DNA from: an uncultured Coriobacteriaceae bacterium
GTDB lineage: Bacteria > Actinomycetota > Coriobacteriia > Coriobacteriales > Coriobacteriaceae
Direction: 5' to 3'
Assembly (NCBI GenBank): GCA_944319885.1
Contig: CALUFC010000001.1
Coordinates: forward strand, 248,001-312,000
DNA: 64,000 nucleotides
Shown: piece by piece, positions 52,500 through 62,462 of the stretch
Layout: the number at the start of each line of letters is the position of its first letter
How positions within the stretch are numbered: the stretch's first letter is position 1
Translations under genes and position numbers: made by a program
Notes under the pieces: model-generated
What the model saw: the letters and a program-made list of their open reading frames with translations, nothing else
The model's database searches: none
What the model was told of the DNA's origin: nothing

Positions 52500-54371
52500 A
52501 TGGCGATTAAAGACAAGGTGTCGTCATTCGGTAAGTTCCTGAGCGGTATGGTGATGCCGAACATCGGCGCCTTCATTGCCTGGGGCTTCATGACGGCGCT
52601 GTTCATCGAGACGGGCTGGTTGCCCAATGAGCAGTTCGCAAGCATCGCGAGCCCGATGCTGAGCTACCTCATTCCGGTGCTCATCGCGGCACAGGGCGGC
52701 TATCTCACAGGGGGCGACCGCGGACGCATTACCGGTGCCATCGCGGTAATCGGCTGCATCGCCGGCGCGCCCGATACCACCATGCTCATGGGCGCCATGG
52801 TCATGGGGCCGTTTGCGGGCTGGGCCATCAAGATGTTCGACAAGTTCATGGAGGGCAAGACGCCCGCCGGCTTCGAGATGCTGGTCGATAACTTCTCCGT
52901 GGGCATTCTCGGCATGCTGCTGTCGATGCTTGGCTACATTGCCATCGGCCCAATCATGACGACCATCCTCGCCGTGCTCATGGGCGGCGTGCAGATCCTC
53001 ATGCAGTACAGCCTCATGCCGTTGCTTGCGGTCTTCATCGAGCCTGCCAAGGTGCTGTTTCTCAACAACGCCATCAACCATGGCATCTTCACACCGATCG
53101 GCATTGCACAGGCGGAGGAAACCGGCCGCTCCATCATGTATATGCTCGAGGCCAATCCCGGCCCCGGCGTGGGCGTGCTGTTGGCCTATTGCTTCTTCTG
53201 CCGCGATGCGAAGACGCGCCAGTCTGCCCCCGGTGCCGTCATCATTCACTTCTTCGGCGGCATCCACGAGATCTATTTCCCCTATGTCCTTATGAACCCC
53301 AAGGTTATCATCGCGCCCATCGTGGGCAACATGTGCGCCATCGCTTGGTTCAGCTTCACGGGCACCGGCCTCACCTCTGCGGCCTCGCCCGGCTCCATCA
53401 TCGCCTTCCTGTCGATGACGCCGCCCGAGTTCATGGTCACCAACATCATTGGCGTCGTGCTTGCCGCCGCCGTCTCCTTCGTGATCGCGGTGCCGCTCGT
53501 GCGCTCTATGGCCACGGCCGACATCGACCAGGCGAGCGAGCAGATGCGCGAGATGAAGGGTACCTCCGAGGCCGCTGTCATCTCCAATACCGAGGGCGGC
53601 AAGATCGTGTTCGCCTGCGATGCCGGCATGGGCTCCTCCGCCATGGGTGCCACGCGTTTCCGCAACCGCGTCAAGGCCGCACGTCCCGACCTGACCGTCG
53701 AGCACTCGAGCGTCGATACCGTTCCCGGCGATGCGGTGATCGTGGTCTGCCAGCGCGTGCTTTCCGAGCGCGCCCGCAAGAGCGCCCCACAGGCTCAGAT
53801 TGTGACCATCGACAACTTCCTCGACGATCCCGCGCTCGATGCGCTCTACACCTCGCTGACCACCATCTCGAAGGCCCATGAGCTCAAGGGCGACGAGGTT
53901 GCGGCACCTGCCATGGAGGCCCCGAAGGAAGCTGAGAAGAAGTCCGCACTTGCCATCTCGGCCGACGACATCCGTGTGGGGCTGGCAACCGTGTCCCGCG
54001 AGGATGCCATTCGTGCGTCCGGCGAGCTGCTCGTAGAGAAGGGCTGCGCCGATGAGGGCTACATCGACGCCATGGTCGAGCGCGACCGTCTTACGAGCGT
54101 CTACATGGGCATGGGTGTAGCAATTCCCCATGGTACCGGCGATGCCAAGGATAGGGTTGTGAAGACGGGCGTTGTGCTGCAGCAGTATCCCGAGGGCATC
54201 GACTTCGATGGCGAGAAGGCCTATCTGCTCTTCGGTATTGCCGGCAAGGGCAACGAGCATCTCGAAGTGCTCGCCGCAATCTGCCAGGTGCTCGAGGACG
54301 AGGCGGTGCTCGAGAAGATGAAGACCACCGACGACGTCGCGTGGATTGCACGCACGCTCTCGCAGGCATAG
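52500..54371 (+). CDS. PTS mannitol-type permease IICBA
   Basis: A 623-residue MtlA-type permease. IIC occupies about residues 1-340 (MVMPNIGAFIAWGFMTALFI, then GGIHEIYFPYVLMNP). IIB is about 368-460, with the phosphocysteine Cys373 in FACDAGMGSSAMG. IIA is about 478-623, with the phosphohistidine His544 in AIPHGTGDAKD. The protein imports and phosphorylates a hexitol. The usual mannitol-1-phosphate dehydrogenase MtlD is absent; a SorE-like dehydrogenase and a PfkB kinase are divergent instead. That suggests a hexitol phosphate is oxidised and then phosphorylated again, as for galactitol. AAAGGGGAG precedes the start. Confidence 0.92.
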   Translation: MAIKDKVSSFGKFLSGMVMPNIGAFIAWGFMTALFIETGWLPNEQFASIASPMLSYLIPVLIAAQGGYLTGGDRGRITGAIAVIGCIAGAPDTTMLMGAMVMGPFAGWAIKMFDKFMEGKTPAGFEMLVDNFSVGILGMLLSMLGYIAIGPIMTTILAVLMGGVQILMQYSLMPLLAVFIEPAKVLFLNNAINHGIFTPIGIAQAEETGRSIMYMLEANPGPGVGVLLAYCFFCRDAKTRQSAPGAVIIHFFGGIHEIYFPYVLMNPKVIIAPIVGNMCAIAWFSFTGTGLTSAASPGSIIAFLSMTPPEFMVTNIIGVVLAAAVSFVIAVPLVRSMATADIDQASEQMREMKGTSEAAVISNTEGGKIVFACDAGMGSSAMGATRFRNRVKAARPDLTVEHSSVDTVPGDAVIVVCQRVLSERARKSAPQAQIVTIDNFLDDPALDALYTSLTTISKAHELKGDEVAAPAMEAPKEAEKKSALAISADDIRVGLATVSREDAIRASGELLVEKGCADEGYIDAMVERDRLTSVYMGMGVAIPHGTGDAKDRVVKTGVVLQQYPEGIDFDGEKAYLLFGIAGKGNEHLEVLAAICQVLEDEAVLEKMKTTDDVAWIARTLSQA

Positions 54372-54399
54372 CACGATTGAGCTCGAAGCGCTCTCAGCG

Positions 54400-54433
54400 G
54401 CGGCGGACGGAGGCTGCGGCCCCGTCCGCCGCC
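54400..54433 (+). terminator. Hairpin after the PTS gene
   Basis: Arms GGCGGCGGACGG and CCGTCCGCCGCC form a perfect 12-bp stem. No T run follows, so termination is probable but not certain. Confidence 0.5.
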
Positions 54434-54537
54434 GCGCGTATCTGGCAGCCATGTGCGCACTTGGGATAGGATGGGAGGAGCAGGCGCGCTGCCGTCCGCG
54501 CGCTGAGACCGCATGATCGCACCCGAGGGGAGCACCT

Positions 54538-55395
54538 ATGGATACCGCATCGTTCCAGCGCAATGAGGCGATGCGCGCCAACGCGCGCGACTCGTTCGAC
54601 ACGCTCGTCGAGATCATCTGGCGTCTGCGCCAACCCGATGGGTGTCCGTGGGATCGTGAGCAAACGCACGCCTCGATCGCGCGCAACATGATCGAGGAGG
54701 CTTACGAGGCGGTCGATTGCATCGAGGAGGGCGATGTCGAGCATCTGCGCGAGGAGCTCGGTGACGTGCTCATGCAGGTGCTGCTTCATGCGCAGATTGC
54801 CGCCGATGCCGGTGAGTTTACCATCGACGACGTGGCGCGCGAGCTCAACGAGAAGCTGATCCGCCGTCATCCCCACGTTTTTGGCGAGCGCGCAGGGGCC
54901 CAACAGGACGGTGAGGTGCTCGATATCTGGGAGCAGGTCAAACGGACAGAGCGTGAGGAAAAAGCGTCGCGCGCATCCGACGACGGCACGGATACCCCAG
55001 TGCGGCCAGAGGGTCTGCTCGATAGCGTGCCGAAGGCATTTCCGGCGCTTATGCAGGCGCAGAAGGTTTCAAAGCGCGCCGCTAAGGCGGGGTTTGAATG
55101 GGATACCGTCGAAGATGTATGGGCGCAGGTCGCCTCGGAACGGGCGGAATACGAGGCGGAGGCGCTAGGGAGCGAGGCTCGTGAGCTCGAGTTCGGCGAC
55201 ATGCTGTTCGCGCTCGTGAACGTGGCACGCAAGGAGGGCATCGACGCCGAGGGCGCGCTGCGCGCGAGCACCGCGAAGTTTCGCCGGCGGTGGGCAGCCA
55301 TGGAGGACGCCGCCCGTGATGCGGGCAGGGCGATCGAGGAGTATTCAACCGATGAGCTCAACGTTCTGTGGCGTCAGGTGAAGCAGACGGAGTAA
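54538..55395 (+). CDS. mazG: MazG-family nucleoside triphosphate pyrophosphohydrolase
   Basis: A 285-residue two-domain MazG. The N-terminal domain has CPWDREQTHASIARNMIEEAYEAVDCIEEGD and EELGDVLMQVLLHA, which hold the EExxE and ExxD metal sites. The C-terminal domain repeats the pattern more weakly (ELEFGDMLFALVNVARKEG). It hydrolyses noncanonical or excess NTPs, limiting mutation and (p)ppGpp effects. CGAGGGG precedes the start. It lies just upstream of eno, with a 173-bp gap. Confidence 0.93.
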   Translation: MDTASFQRNEAMRANARDSFDTLVEIIWRLRQPDGCPWDREQTHASIARNMIEEAYEAVDCIEEGDVEHLREELGDVLMQVLLHAQIAADAGEFTIDDVARELNEKLIRRHPHVFGERAGAQQDGEVLDIWEQVKRTEREEKASRASDDGTDTPVRPEGLLDSVPKAFPALMQAQKVSKRAAKAGFEWDTVEDVWAQVASERAEYEAEALGSEARELEFGDMLFALVNVARKEGIDAEGALRASTAKFRRRWAAMEDAARDAGRAIEEYSTDELNVLWRQVKQTE

Positions 55396-55500
55396 GGCAT
55401 CGGCGATCGTTGGCGCAGCGTGGGCGCACCGGTTCCACCCCGCCACGCGCCATCCATCTTGGGTGCGCCGCCCCCATCGCGCCGCGCATCTCGGTATATT

Positions 55501-56858
<1,358 letters not shown>

Positions 56859-56978
56859 CGCATGGCCGCCGAGTTCGGGTGCAGCGCACGCGGGCTCGGT
56901 GGCTCACTTGGCAATCGCGTGATGCGGCTGGAGCGATTGTGCATACCGCAAACGAGCGCGCTGGGTGTTTGGCGGGCG

Positions 56979-56987
56979 TGGCATAAT
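56979..56987 (+). promoter_or_regulatory. Extended -10 promoter before the DivIC gene
   Basis: TGG directly before CATAAT (56982-56987) gives an extended -10 element about 40 bp before the start codon. No -35 of note. Confidence 0.4.
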
Positions 56988-57028
56988 AGACCCGAAGCGC
57001 ACCCATACCTCAAATGCACAAGGCGCCC

Positions 57029-57937
57029 ATGGATGATTTTCTGAACAACATGTCTTCTTCTGCCGGCACGCCGCGCCGCCGATCCTCATCGCGGGCACGC
57101 TCGCGCGCCGATGTCGCAGAGGACCGGTCTGCGACGCAGGCCCGGCGCACTCGCTCGCGGGAAGGCACCGCGCGTGCAGACGGCGCGCGCCGTGGAACCG
57201 CCCGCCCTGGCACCGCGCGCGGCGGGTCTTCGTCACGTGACGCAGCAACGCGTGGGCGCTCGCGCGCCGCGAGCGGACAGGCTCGGCAGACGCGCGATGC
57301 TCGCCGCACCAATTTCATGCGCTATGCGAGCGATAACCGTATCGTGCAGGCAGTTTACGGCATCACAACCGGACCGTATCGCTTCCTGTTTTACGGCGTG
57401 GTGGCACTTGCGGTGCTGCTCAGCCTCTATTTCCCCGTGCGCGACCTCTATGTTGCGCATCGAACGAACGAGATTCTGCAGCGCCAGCTCGAGATTCGGG
57501 AAACCTACAACGAAGGGCTCCAGAAGGATGTCGATAAGCTGCTCTCAACCGAGGGGATCGAAGACGAGGCGCGTTCCAGCCTGGGCCTCGTGATGCCCGA
57601 CGAGAAGCGACTCGAGGTGAAGGGTCTCGATGAGGCGCAGCAGAAGGATTCCTCATCAGATTCCAAAGGTGACGCCACGGGCAAAGACGATGCCGGCGAC
57701 GCGGATGCTGCATCCGATGACGACAACGATGCAGCAGACCAGGGCGACAGTGCGGACGATGCGGGCGCAACGGACAGCGACGCTGCGTCCGAAGACGCCG
57801 CGCCCTCGAACTCAACGGAGGCGGAGGCGGCCGAGCAGGCCGTTGCCCAAAAGGCTCCGTGGTATATTCAGATACTCGACACGTTGTTCTTCTTCCATGG
57901 TGTAGACGGCCAGCGCGTTGCCTCGACAGGAGCGTGA
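57029..57937 (+). CDS. DivIC/FtsB-family septum formation protein
   Basis: A 302-residue bitopic membrane protein. About 90 N-terminal residues are Arg/Ser/Ala/Gly-rich and basic (cytoplasmic, disordered). One membrane segment follows (about 110-131, FYGVVALAVLLSLYFPV), then a short coiled coil (EILQRQLEIRETYNEGLQKDVDKLLS) and the EDEARSSLGLVMPDEKR motif of the FtsB/DivIC family. A long acidic Asp/Ala-rich stretch and a final hydrophobic end (WYIQILDTLFFFHG) follow. Such proteins link FtsL and FtsQ in the divisome. The start could also be the ATG at 57014. Confidence 0.82.
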   Translation: MDDFLNNMSSSAGTPRRRSSSRARSRADVAEDRSATQARRTRSREGTARADGARRGTARPGTARGGSSSRDAATRGRSRAASGQARQTRDARRTNFMRYASDNRIVQAVYGITTGPYRFLFYGVVALAVLLSLYFPVRDLYVAHRTNEILQRQLEIRETYNEGLQKDVDKLLSTEGIEDEARSSLGLVMPDEKRLEVKGLDEAQQKDSSSDSKGDATGKDDAGDADAASDDDNDAADQGDSADDAGATDSDAASEDAAPSNSTEAEAAEQAVAQKAPWYIQILDTLFFFHGVDGQRVASTGA

Positions 57938-57938
57938 C

Positions 57939-58955
57939 ATGAAACAGAGCGGATCATGCAAGCAGCAGGTTTCCTCGCATCGCGTGGCTGCGATCGATTT
58001 GGGGACCGTTTCATCGCGATTGGCGCTTGTCGAGGTGCGCTCGGGCGGTATCGTGTCGCTTTCTAAACACACCGAGATCACCGATCTTGGCGAGGGGGTC
58101 GATGCCGCGCATCGTTTTTGCGATGCGGCGGTCGGGCGCGTTGTTGCGGCATGCGAGCGGTTTGTGCACGAGGCGCGCGCGTTCGGCGCGGATTGCACCG
58201 TGACCACGCTCACCAGTGCGGCGCGCGATGCCGAGAATGCGGAGACCCTGCTCGCGCGCCTGCGGGGCTTGGGCCTGTCTCCGCAGGTCATTCCCGGTGA
58301 GATCGAGGCACGCCTCACGTTTTATGGTGTCGCGCACGATTTTCCCGGTGAGCGAATCGTTGTGGCCGACTCGGGCGGCGGTTCAACCGAGTTGGTGGTG
58401 GGGACCTACGACGCGGCTGTCGGCGCGCTGCAACTCGAGCGGGCGGAATCGCTCAACATCGGGTGTCGTCGGGTGACCGACCGCTTCCTGCCGGGCGACC
58501 CGCCCCGCGAGGATGATATCGAGCGCGCTGCTGCGTGGTCTGCCGGCGAGTTCGCGCCCTATTGGCGTTCGCTTACCAGCCTGCCTGACCGCTTGGTGGC
58601 GGTAGGCGGAACGGTGACGACGCTCGTGGCGCTGGCTCATGAGCTCGAACCCTACGATGCCTCGTTTGTGCATCTCCACGACCTGGCTCTCGACGAGATC
58701 GAGGCGTGCCTGGAGCGGATGCAGGGGGCGTCGGTAGCTCAGATCGCCCAGCTCAAAGGCATTCAGCCCAAGCGCGCTCATGTGATTCGCGCCGGCGCGC
58801 TCATCATGCGCGAGCTCATGCGCACGGGCGGCTACGAACGTCTCACGGTGAGCGAGAACAGTTTGCTTGCAGGCATGGCGTCGACGGTGGGGGAGTTTCT
58901 CGACGGCGGGCGCACCGCAATTGGGTGGCAGCCCGAGCTCGGCTCTGGCTCCTGA
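57939..58955 (+). CDS. Exopolyphosphatase/guanosine pentaphosphatase (Ppx/GppA)
   Basis: A 338-residue ASKHA-fold phosphatase. The phosphate-1 loop is AAIDLGTVSSRLALVE (about 16-31). The catalytic Glu is probably in VIPGEIEARLTFYGV, VADSGGGSTELVVG is the second loop, and VGGTVTTL the third. The family removes phosphate from polyphosphate or pppGpp. It is at the short end of the family, without the extra C-terminal domain of E. coli Ppx. Its start lies 2 bp after the DivIC stop, and AGGAGCG precedes it. Confidence 0.9.
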   Translation: MKQSGSCKQQVSSHRVAAIDLGTVSSRLALVEVRSGGIVSLSKHTEITDLGEGVDAAHRFCDAAVGRVVAACERFVHEARAFGADCTVTTLTSAARDAENAETLLARLRGLGLSPQVIPGEIEARLTFYGVAHDFPGERIVVADSGGGSTELVVGTYDAAVGALQLERAESLNIGCRRVTDRFLPGDPPREDDIERAAAWSAGEFAPYWRSLTSLPDRLVAVGGTVTTLVALAHELEPYDASFVHLHDLALDEIEACLERMQGASVAQIAQLKGIQPKRAHVIRAGALIMRELMRTGGYERLTVSENSLLAGMASTVGEFLDGGRTAIGWQPELGSGS

Positions 58956-59003
58956 TCGTTATTTCAAGGGCGGATGGCGGCGGATGCCAGGGCGGGCTCG
59001 CCG

Positions 59004-59154
59004 TTTTTTCAGATATTCAATGGTTTGTTCTCGACCCTTTGAGTAGCCTGCACGACACGTTCGATGTATCGATCTGTTTACCTGCGATAATGTGAGGCTT
59101 CAATTCCAGCTACTCCGATGTCGGATGTTGAACCATGGAATGCCTGCATTTTTG
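59004..59154. repeat. Palindromic intergenic element, copy F
   Basis: The left arm has TTTTTTCAG (59004-59012), N5, CAATGG (59018-59023), N18, AGTAG (59042-59046). The centre is 63 nt. The right arm has CTACT (59110-59114), N18, CCATGG (59133-59138), N5, CTGCATTTTT (59144-59153). GTTTACCTGC (59076-59085) is the central core in reverse, so this copy points opposite to C and D. It starts 48 bp after the ppx/gppA stop. The next 107 bp up to the terminator show nothing I can name. Confidence 0.85.
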
Positions 59155-59261
59155 CTCGCAATGTAGTCGCGGGCGCGTCGGTACGTTCGGTAATCGAACT
59201 TCCTTTTGTCTGGCGGAGACGTTTCACGCCTTTCCTGTACGCCCGAGCCGCGACAGCTAAC

Positions 59262-59287
59262 AAAAAAGACCCCTCGAAGGGGGTCTT
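59262..59287 (-). terminator. Terminator of tRNA-Leu(CAG)
   Basis: On the minus strand, AAGACCCCC and GGGGTCTT pair around TTCGA and are followed by TTTTTT. It lies 10 bp beyond the tRNA. Confidence 0.9.
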
Positions 59288-59297
59288 ACCATTCAGA

Positions 59298-59384
59298 TGG
59301 TGCGGGCGAAAGGACTTGAACCTTCACGAGCCGAAGCTCATATGGACCTGAACCATACGCGTCTGCCAATTCCGCCACGCCCGC
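59298..59384 (-). tRNA. tRNA-Leu(CAG)
   Basis: On the minus strand, acceptor arms GCGGGCG and CGCCCGC pair, and the D arm carries the leucine-type GGCAGACGC. The anticodon loop TTCAGGT gives CAG (59348-59350 on the plus strand). A long variable arm (TGAGCTTCGGCTCG) and T arm AGGTTCAAGTCCT follow. The CCA end is encoded. Confidence 0.96.
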
Positions 59385-59524
59385 GTAGCTCTGCGCTTGC
59401 AAAGCGACGTTCATCTTACCCCAGCACCTCGTTGGATGCAAGGCATTTCTTTTTTACAGCCCGTTATGGCAACGAGGAGGCCGCAGGGACCTCCTCGTAA
59501 TCGCTGCAAAGAAGTTGGACGGTT

Positions 59525-59809
59525 CTACTTCGCCATCGCGTCGAGAACTTCTTTTTCGGCAGCGGGGCGTCCAATGCCCGTGAGGAACGGAACGCCGTTC
59601 ACATAGGGGCACGCAAGGCCCTCGGGCGGAACGGCGGTCGCAATGAGGAGGTCGGCGTCGTCGCACGCGCTCTTTGCCTCGGGGATGGTGCACTGGACGA
59701 TCTCGTATTTGCCTTCGTAGCCATTGCTATCGAGCAGCTGGGATACCTTCTGGGCCACCGCGGCCGATGTGGCGACACCGGCGCCGCATGCCAGGACGAT
59801 TTTCTTCAT
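59525..59809 (-). CDS. PTS galactitol-type IIB component, unaccompanied
   Basis: A 94-residue GatB-like phosphocarrier. The phosphocysteine is Cys8 in IVLACGAGVATSAAVA, and KYEIVQCTIPEA and LIATAVPPEG follow the family pattern. IIB passes phosphate from IIA to the incoming polyol. No IIA or IIC gene adjoins: a tRNA-Leu lies downstream and a plus-strand gene upstream. It may serve a permease encoded elsewhere, or be a leftover of a lost operon. The reading frame and GGGAGCG ribosome site look intact. Confidence 0.85.
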   Translation of the reverse strand: MKKIVLACGAGVATSAAVAQKVSQLLDSNGYEGKYEIVQCTIPEAKSACDDADLLIATAVPPEGLACPYVNGVPFLTGIGRPAAEKEVLDAMAK

Positions 59810-59961
59810 AGCAGGGCGCTCCCTTCAGAGACGAATGAAAGTAACCATAGTTTACTTCTGGAAGCCAAAAAAGCCAAAGGCGAAAGTGCAAAGATGGCAA
59901 ATCGTTTGAACGGTTATGATGTCAGGGTGGCAAGAGGCACGCCGCTGCAAAGGAGCTGCTC

Positions 59962-60582
59962 GTGGACATGCGTTTCATCACCGTTGGACTGGTTGTCATC
60001 ATGGCGGCGCTGTGGGTGGCGAGTGCCATCTTGCGGCGTCAGATGTACAGCAAGATGGAGCGGCTGTTCATCTCCGGTGAATATGACGAGCTCATCGAGA
60101 TGACCGAGAGCCGGCTCGCCCAGTGGTTGTTTGCAAGCTATAACCTCGCCTATCTCCGGCTGAACGCATACCTCGCCCAAGGTGACGATACGCATGCGCT
60201 CGAGATTTTCGATGATTTGCTGCGTCGCCGGTTGCCCAAGCGGCAGCGCACTGATTTGGTGCTCAAGGCGTTTTCATTCTATCTGGAGCGCGGTGCCGCC
60301 AAGCAAACGAAGGCGCTGCTCGATGAGATCGAGAGCTGGGACGAGAAGAGCGCTGGCATCAAGAGCGAGTGCCGCCTTATGTACGATATCGTGATCTGCA
60401 AGAAGACGGATTACATCGATGAGATGGAAGCGGCGTTCAAGACGGCGCAGGGCATGAAGCGCGGCCAGCTTGCATATCTGCTGGGACTTCAATACGAGAA
60501 CAAAGGCGATCGTGCCAAGCGCGACGAGTATATGGAGCAGGCTTCCAGCGAGGTCGAGCGTCAGGTGGGCGGCCGCGTCTGA
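59962..60582 (+). CDS. Membrane-anchored helical-repeat (TPR-like) protein
   Basis: A 206-residue protein with one N-terminal membrane segment (residues 5-23, FITVGLVVIMAALWVASAI). A soluble, helical, charged domain follows whose repeats look TPR-like (FISGEYDELIEMTESRLAQ, then YLAQGDDTHALEIFDDLLRR, then FYLERGAAKQTKALLDEIES). No enzyme motif is visible. The GTG at 59962 is well spaced from AAGGAG and is chosen over ATG 59968. It may be a scaffold at the membrane. Function unknown. Confidence 0.7.
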   Translation: MDMRFITVGLVVIMAALWVASAILRRQMYSKMERLFISGEYDELIEMTESRLAQWLFASYNLAYLRLNAYLAQGDDTHALEIFDDLLRRRLPKRQRTDLVLKAFSFYLERGAAKQTKALLDEIESWDEKSAGIKSECRLMYDIVICKKTDYIDEMEAAFKTAQGMKRGQLAYLLGLQYENKGDRAKRDEYMEQASSEVERQVGGRV

Positions 60583-60597
60583 TAGACTGTCATGTGC

Positions 60598-60682
60598 GGG
60601 GGCGTGGCGGAATTGGCATACGCAGGAGACTTAAAATCTTCGGCCTTCGGGATTGTGGGTTCGAGTCCCACCGCCCCTACCA
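60598..60682 (+). tRNA. tRNA-Leu(UAA)
   Basis: Acceptor arms GGGGGCG and CGCCCCT pair, the D arm has leucine-type GGCATACGC, and the anticodon loop CTTAAAA gives UAA (60632-60634). A variable arm (GGCCTTCGGGA) and T arm GTGGGTTCGAGTCCCAC follow. CCA is encoded (60680-60682). Confidence 0.97.
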
Positions 60683-60769
60683 TATTTGTTACAGGCCCCG
60701 GCAGCGGAGCCCTTTTTACCTGCGGGCATGTTGGGTATGCTAGGAGCACGTTGCGGGAAAGGGAGCTTC

Positions 60770-60964
60770 ATGCCCTATATCTACCTTCTCATCGTTGTAT
60801 TGGTGGTCGCCGCCATCATTTCACTTGTGCTGTCCTTTTTGGGCATCTTGGTGGTCGGTGCGCTTCGATTGCTGCCCATCGTGTTCATCGTGCTCGTGGT
60901 GGCGGTGCTGCTGGGCAAAGTGAAGATCTCATTCACGCACTGTAGGCATCGCGACAACGAGTAG
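60770..60964 (+). CDS. Small hydrophobic membrane protein, 64 aa
   Basis: [20 protein letters not shown] followed by a second hydrophobic stretch ([21 protein letters not shown]) and a basic tail with His and Cys ([13 protein letters not shown]). Two membrane helices are likely. I do not recognise a family. AAAGGGAGC precedes the ATG, which supports it as a real gene. It lies between tRNA-Leu and glyA. Confidence 0.6.
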   Translation: MPYIYLLIVVLVVAAIISLVLSFLGILVVGALRLLPIVFIVLVVAVLLGKVKISFTHCRHRDNE

Positions 60965-61085
60965 GTGCGTCGGAGCGCCGGACCCAGCCGCGCGCGGCCC
61001 TCGGGATGACCGCTTGGGGATAGCTGTCTCGCCATGCGGCGCGCAAGGGGGTATCGTTGACGCTACCGCACCTCCGAGCGATTGG

Positions 61086-62375
61086 ATGATGCCCATGGTC
61101 CTCGATCACCTTCTCAAGACCGATCCCGCAATTGCCGCGGCGATTCGCCGCGAGCTCGTCCGCGAGCGTGAGAGCATCGAGCTCATCGCTTCTGAAAACT
61201 TCACCTCGCCTGCGGTGATGGAGGCGCAAGGCAGCGTGCTCACCAACAAGTACGCCGAGGGTTACCCGGGCCATCGCTATTACGGCGGGTGCGAGGCGGT
61301 CGACGAGGTCGAGGCCATCGCCCGCGAGCGTGCCTGTGCGCTCTTCGGCTGCTCGTTTGCCAACGTTCAGCCGCACTCCGGGGCAAATGCGAACCTCGCC
61401 GCGTATGCGGCGCTGCTCGCACCCGGTGACACCGTGCTGGGCATGAGCCTCGATCAGGGCGGGCACCTCACCCATGGATCGCCGGTTAACGCATCGGGCA
61501 AGCTATACCGCTTCGTGCCCTATGGCCTCGATCCTGCCTCCGAAACGATCGACTACGATGCTCTCGAGGCGCTGGCGCAACGGGAGCGCCCCAAGCTCAT
61601 CGTGGGCGGCGCTTCGGCGTATCCACGCATCATCGATTTCGAGCGTCTGTCCGCGATCGCGCACGGCGCGGGCGCGTATCTCATGGTCGATATGGCGCAC
61701 ATCGCGGGTCTTGTCGCCGCTGGTGCGCATCCGTCGCCCGTGCCGTTCGCCGATGTCGTGACCTCGACGAGCCATAAAACGCTGCGCGGCCCGCGCGGCG
61801 GCTTCATCCTCTCGAACGACCCGGCGAATGCGAAAGCAATCGACCGCGCGGTCTTTCCCGGTACGCAGGGTGGCCCGCTCATGCACGTGATCGCAGGCAA
61901 GGCGGTAGCGTTCGGCGAGGCTGCGCGGCCCGCGTTTCGCGCGTACATCGAGCATGTCGTGGTGAATGCGCGCCGATTGGGCGAGGGACTCGTCTCCGGC
62001 GGGCTCAGGCTCGTCTCGGGCGGCACCGACAACCACCTCTGTCTCGTCGACCTCACCTCGGCGGGCATGAGCGGCCGCGATGCCGAGAAGCTGCTTGAGC
62101 GGGCAGGATTCACAGTGAATAAGAATGCTATTCCCGATGACCCCAAGCCGGTGGCGGTGACGAGCGGTATCCGCGTTGGATCTGCCGCTGCCACCACGCG
62201 CGGTTTCACCGCCGATGAGTTCTTCGAGATGGGCGAGCTCATTGCGCGGTGCGTGTTTGCCGCGGGAGACGATGCCGTGCTGCGCGATGTGCGCTCCCGT
62301 GTTGACGAGCTGCTCGCCGCTCATCCGCTCTATCCGGAGTGCTCGGCCGGGCGTCGCTCGCCGATGTGCGTGTAA
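61086..62375 (+). CDS. glyA: Serine hydroxymethyltransferase
   Basis: A 429-residue PLP enzyme interconverting serine and glycine with tetrahydrofolate. Diagnostic blocks are [65 protein letters not shown] and the PLP lysine in [32 protein letters not shown] follows. The start is uncertain among ATGs at 61086, 61089 and 61095, as no clear ribosome site is present. 61014 is too far upstream for the family. Confidence 0.96.
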   Translation: MMPMVLDHLLKTDPAIAAAIRRELVRERESIELIASENFTSPAVMEAQGSVLTNKYAEGYPGHRYYGGCEAVDEVEAIARERACALFGCSFANVQPHSGANANLAAYAALLAPGDTVLGMSLDQGGHLTHGSPVNASGKLYRFVPYGLDPASETIDYDALEALAQRERPKLIVGGASAYPRIIDFERLSAIAHGAGAYLMVDMAHIAGLVAAGAHPSPVPFADVVTSTSHKTLRGPRGGFILSNDPANAKAIDRAVFPGTQGGPLMHVIAGKAVAFGEAARPAFRAYIEHVVVNARRLGEGLVSGGLRLVSGGTDNHLCLVDLTSAGMSGRDAEKLLERAGFTVNKNAIPDDPKPVAVTSGIRVGSAAATTRGFTADEFFEMGELIARCVFAAGDDAVLRDVRSRVDELLAAHPLYPECSAGRRSPMCV

Positions 62376-62462
62376 CTTTACCGCCCCCTCACAGAGCGGC
62401 GGCGGAAAAGCTGGTATGCTGTTACCACCTGCAATGCAACCGATAAGGGGGCTGTGCTCACC

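Noticed and set aside
59004-59154. Target-site duplication around copy F (GCTCGC on both sides)
   Set aside because: The flanking match is imperfectly placed and no consistent duplication flanks the other copies, so a recent transposition cannot be claimed.
60965-61085. Glycine riboswitch before glyA
   Set aside because: The gap is short and lacks the conserved core elements.
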